Source of the DNA: Bacteroides stercoris ATCC 43183
GTDB taxonomy: Bacteria > Bacteroidota > Bacteroidia > Bacteroidales > Bacteroidaceae
Assembly: GCF_025147325.1 (NCBI RefSeq)
Contig: NZ_CP102262.1
Span: forward strand, 2,232,001 to 2,296,000
DNA: 64,000 nucleotides
Direction: 5' to 3'
Each line of letters starts with the position of its first letter. Within the stretch, counting starts at the first letter, position 1. Positions 61,029 through 64,000 of this stretch are shown here, piece after piece. The translations under genes and the position numbers were made by a program. The notes beneath the pieces were generated by a model. It saw only the letters and a list, made by a program, of their open reading frames with translations. It was not told where the DNA came from and did no database searches.

Positions 61029-61916
61029 TTATTGATAAATAGCTTTCTTGCCTGCCAACAATGTATTCTTCATTAAAGAGACAATGGTCATGGGACCTAC
61101 ACCACCAGGTACGGGAGTGATGAATGAACATTTGGGAGCTACTTCATCGAACTTGACATCACCGGTCAGCTTGAAACCGGATTTTCTGGTTGCGTCTGGT
61201 ACACGGGTAGTACCTACGTCAATGACAACTGCGCCTTCTTTCACCATTTCCGCTTTTACAAAGTTAGGTTGTCCCATAGCTGCGATGATAATATCGGCTT
61301 CTTGGCACTCTTTTACCAGGTCTTTACTGCGGCTGTGGCAAACGGTTACTGTGGCGTCACCGGGATAAGCCTTTTGCATCATTAGGGCAGCCATGGGTTT
61401 GCCTACGATATTGCTGCGCCCCAGTACAACGCATTTCTTTCCGGAAGTTTCTATTTTGTATCTTTTCAGCAATTCGAGAATTCCGTTAGGAGTTGCGGAA
61501 ACGTAACAAGGCAATCCTATGGACATACGTCCTACATTGATAGGATGGAAGCCATCCACATCTTTGCGGTAGTCGATTGTTTCAATCACTTTTTGTTCCG
61601 ATATATGTTTTGGCAAAGGCAGCTGGACGATAAAACCGTCTACATCTGCATCCTCATTCAGTTCGCGCACTTTCGCCAGCAGCTCTTCTTCCGTTACATC
61701 TGTCTCATAACGAATGAGCGAGGACTTGAATCCGCATGCTTCACAAGCTTTTACTTTGGCTGCTACATAGGTTTCGCTGCCACCGTCGTGTCCTACAAGG
61801 ATAGCTGCTAAATGCGGGCGTTTTCCGCCGCGCTCCACTATCTCAGCTACTTCTGTTGCAATTTCCTGTTTTACCTGTTCGGAAATTGTTTTTCCGTCAA
61901 TTAGTGTCATATTCAA
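61029..61916 (-). CDS. folD: Methylenetetrahydrofolate dehydrogenase/cyclohydrolase
   Basis: 295 residues. Signatures are [19 protein letters not shown] (with the catalytic Lys), [13 protein letters not shown], the Rossmann motif [19 protein letters not shown] and [16 protein letters not shown]. It interconverts 5,10-methylene- and 10-formyl-tetrahydrofolate in the cytoplasm, for purine and thymidylate supply. ATGs at 61916 and 61910 are both possible. A CapA-like gene follows closely. Confidence 0.96.
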   Translation of the reverse strand: MNMTLIDGKTISEQVKQEIATEVAEIVERGGKRPHLAAILVGHDGGSETYVAAKVKACEACGFKSSLIRYETDVTEEELLAKVRELNEDADVDGFIVQLPLPKHISEQKVIETIDYRKDVDGFHPINVGRMSIGLPCYVSATPNGILELLKRYKIETSGKKCVVLGRSNIVGKPMAALMMQKAYPGDATVTVCHSRSKDLVKECQEADIIIAAMGQPNFVKAEMVKEGAVVIDVGTTRVPDATRKSGFKLTGDVKFDEVAPKCSFITPVPGGVGPMTIVSLMKNTLLAGKKAIYQ

Positions 61917-61985
61917 AATTATTGTATTGGTTATTATTTACATGGCATTATTCGCAAAAATAGGTCAAATAACCGAATAAAGCAA

Positions 61986-62028
61986 AAATCCCGCTGACTT
62001 CATTCGAACTATGAAATTAGCGGGATTT
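61986..62028. terminator. Terminator after ffh
   Basis: Arms AAATCCCGCT (61986-61995) and AGCGGGATTT (62019-62028), with A/T-rich outer sequence. It lies between the ffh stop (62051) and the folD start. Confidence 0.75.
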
Positions 62029-62050
62029 ATATGCAGGATATTTTTCTTTC

Positions 62051-63373
62051 TTATCGTTTCAGTTTCGGCATCATCTTGCCCATTTTGCTGCCGGTCACCA
62101 TTTTCATCATTTTACGGGTCTGGTCGAACTGTTTCAGCAAACGGTTTACTTCCTGAATGTTCGTGCCGCTGCCTTTGGCGATACGCTGGCGGCGCGAGCC
62201 GTTTAGGATGGCCGGGTTGCTGCGTTCTTCCGGAGTCATGGAGTAGATAATCGCTTCGATGCTTTTGAAAGCATTGTCGTCAATATCGATATCCTTGATA
62301 GCTTTGCCTACCCCCGGTATCATGGAAGCGAGTTCTTTCAAGTTACCCATTTTCTTGATTTGTGCAATCTGGCTCAGGAAGTCGTTGAAGTCAAACTGGT
62401 TCTTCGCAATTTTCTTTTGCAGACGTTTGGCTTCTTCTTCATCATATTGTTCTTGTGCACGCTCTACCAATGACACGATGTCGCCCATACCCAGAATACG
62501 GTCTGCCATACGGGCAGGGTGGAATTGGTCGATAGCGTCCAGTTTTTCGCCGGTTCCTACAAACTTGATAGGCTTGTTTACTACAGTACGGATAGAAAGG
62601 GCGGCACCACCGCGAGTGTCACCGTCCAACTTGGTCAATACCACACCATTGAAGTCCAGACGTTCGTTGAATTCTTTGGCTGTGTTTACGGCATCCTGTC
62701 CGGTCATGGAATCCACTACGAACAAGATTTCATTCGGATTGATGGCGGATTTGATGGCGGCGATTTCGTTCATCATCTCTTCGTCTACGGCCAGACGACC
62801 GGCTGTATCGACGATTACGAGGTCATATCCTTTGGCTTTAGCTTCCTGTATGGCGTTTTGGGCTATGCTCACTGGGTCTTTGCTATCAGGTTCGGAATAC
62901 ATGGGCACTTCGATCTGCTCTGCCAGTACGCGCAACTGTTCGATAGCGGCGGGGCGGTAAACGTCGCAAGCCACCAATAAGGGCTTCCGGTTCTTTTTGG
63001 TTTTCAACATGCGTGCCAACTTTCCGGAGAAAGTAGTCTTACCGGAACCTTGCAGACCGGACATCAAAATAACAGCCGGTTTGGAATCAATATTGATTTC
63101 CGCAGTTTCGCCACCCATGAGTTGTGTTAACTCATCGTGTACGATTTTTACCATTAACTGGCTGGGTTTTACAGCTGTCAGCACGTTTTGTCCTAAAGCT
63201 TTTTCCTTAACGGTATCAGTAAAACTCTTGGCAACCTTATAGTTTACGTCAGCATCCAAAAGTGCTTTACGCACGTCTTTCAGCGTTTCCGCTACATTAA
63301 TTTCGGTGATTTTACCTTCACCCTTCAAAATTTTAAACGACCTCTCAAGTCTCTCGCTTAAATTATCGAACAT
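62051..63373 (-). CDS. ffh: Signal recognition particle protein Ffh
   Basis: 440 residues with the N domain, then the GTPase G domain: LMSGLQGSGKTTFSGKLA (G1, about 104-121), VACDVYRPAAIEQL, IVDTAGRLAVDEE, TKLDGDTRGGAALS and GTGEKLDAIDQFHP. The methionine-rich M domain for signal sequence and 4.5S RNA binding ends MMKMVTGSKMGKMMPKLKR. It directs nascent membrane proteins to the FtsY receptor. Single gene. Confidence 0.97.
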   Translation of the reverse strand: MFDNLSERLERSFKILKGEGKITEINVAETLKDVRKALLDADVNYKVAKSFTDTVKEKALGQNVLTAVKPSQLMVKIVHDELTQLMGGETAEINIDSKPAVILMSGLQGSGKTTFSGKLARMLKTKKNRKPLLVACDVYRPAAIEQLRVLAEQIEVPMYSEPDSKDPVSIAQNAIQEAKAKGYDLVIVDTAGRLAVDEEMMNEIAAIKSAINPNEILFVVDSMTGQDAVNTAKEFNERLDFNGVVLTKLDGDTRGGAALSIRTVVNKPIKFVGTGEKLDAIDQFHPARMADRILGMGDIVSLVERAQEQYDEEEAKRLQKKIAKNQFDFNDFLSQIAQIKKMGNLKELASMIPGVGKAIKDIDIDDNAFKSIEAIIYSMTPEERSNPAILNGSRRQRIAKGSGTNIQEVNRLLKQFDQTRKMMKMVTGSKMGKMMPKLKR

Positions 63374-63584
63374 AGTATCTAATTACAATTACTAAATTAC
63401 AAATTACTCTTATTGAGGCGCAAAAGTACAAAAAATACCTGTAACTGCCTTCTTTTAAGGACAGAATATTATTGCGGTTTTGCAGCAGATTGCCTTGAAG
63501 CATAAAATATTCCGTTCCAACTGACGGGAAGACTGAAATCATGTTTATTCTCCATGCTTTTGCTTTTTATTATATAATAACATT

Positions 63585-63624
63585 GAAAAAGAGCGGAATA
63601 ACTTATGCTATTCCGCTCTTTTTC
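63585..63624. terminator. Terminator after rho
   Basis: Perfect 16-bp stem GAAAAAGAGCGGAATA (63585-63600) with its complement (63609-63624) and an 8-nt loop, 46 bp past the rho stop codon. The rest of 63374-63670 shows no gene. Confidence 0.85.
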
Positions 63625-63670
63625 AAATATTTGCTTTTATATCTTAGTTGGTTCTTTTCCGTGTAGGCAT

Positions 63671-64000
63671 TTAACCGTTCATGCTCATCAGGAATTCATC
63701 GTTGTCTTTGGTTTTTTCCAAACGGTCTTTTACGAAGTCCATTGCCTCTATCGGGTTCATATCGGCAAGATACTTGCGGAGAATCCACATGCGATCCAGC
63801 GTTTGCTTGTCTTGCAGCAAGTCATCGCGACGAGTGCTGGAAGCAACGATATTGACAGCCGGGAAGATGCGCTTGTTGGACAGGTTGCGGTCGAGTTGCA
63901 GTTCCATATTACCAGTACCTTTGAACTCTTCAAAGATCACTTCGTCCATTTTGGAACCGGTATCTATAAGCGCCGTAGCAAGGATGGTCAGCGAACCACC
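63671..64000 (-). CDS. rho: Transcription termination factor Rho, C-terminal fragment
   Basis: The last about 110 residues; the gene runs off the window end. [21 protein letters not shown] (given in two parts: [12 protein letters not shown] and DTGSKMDEV), then [36 protein letters not shown] and a C-terminal helical end are characteristic of the Rho RecA-type motor domain. Rho is the hexameric RNA helicase that ends transcription. Bacteroides Rho proteins usually carry a long N-terminal insertion, outside this window. Confidence 0.95.
   Translation of the reverse strand, partial: GGSLTILATALIDTGSKMDEVIFEEFKGTGNMELQLDRNLSNKRIFPAVNIVASSTRRDDLLQDKQTLDRMWILRKYLADMNPIEAMDFVKDRLEKTKDNDEFLMSMNG

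Overview
The window is chromosomal DNA of a gut-type Bacteroides (order Bacteroidales). This rests on the recurring -7 promoter box TAnnTTTG (mostly TATCTTTG), RteC/toprim/HTH mobile-element genes, BspA-like and LA_2272-type surface proteins, an S-type sulfatase, an Acr3/ArsDEFG arsenic operon, and family-typical housekeeping proteins. Species cannot be read from this sequence alone.

Layout. 1-5400: distal end of a surface-polysaccharide locus (flippase C-terminus, iron-sulfur F420H2-dehydrogenase-beta-like protein, pyruvyl transferase, secreted beta-helix protein). 5562-5797: an IS66 transposase relic. 5963-31611: ordinary chromosome with an AsmA-like protein, aquaporin, MscS channel, small outer-membrane barrel, BspA-like lipoprotein, TPR sensor, AspT/YidE-type transporter, class III fructose-bisphosphatase, a sulfatase plus surface-repeat pair, acyl-CoA ligase, the GDP-fucose genes gmd and fcl, the oxidative pentose-phosphate operon gnd-zwf-pgl, a YhiM homologue and pdxH. 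31616-40142: remains of an integrative element carrying a complete arsenic-resistance operon (arsR-E-F-G-D-A-C-acr3), with rteC, an HTH gene and a truncated primase that abuts pdxH.

40856-59638 is an insertion-sequence cluster around two chromosomal genes (a membrane-bound TPR/AraC regulator and a radical SAM protein). Five copies of one 1419-bp two-ORF IS (called IS-A here) lie almost end to end in two groups. A related IS (IS-B) sits inside one IS-A copy. Two different IS110/IS1111-type elements are inserted, one in IS-A and one in IS-B, at the same short sequence, CAAA^GATA. Read on the other strand, this is the TATCTTTG promoter box of each host IS. The IS-B insertion has become an exact 1335-bp tandem triplication whose internal junctions fall at the right terminus of the IS110 element. 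The non-coding right end of each IS110 element carries a conserved block that contains the complement of the target. This makes it a candidate guide (bridge/seek) RNA, and it is the most interesting system in the window.

59715-64000: tRNA-His, a CapA-family protein, folD, ffh and the C-terminal part of rho, all on the minus strand.
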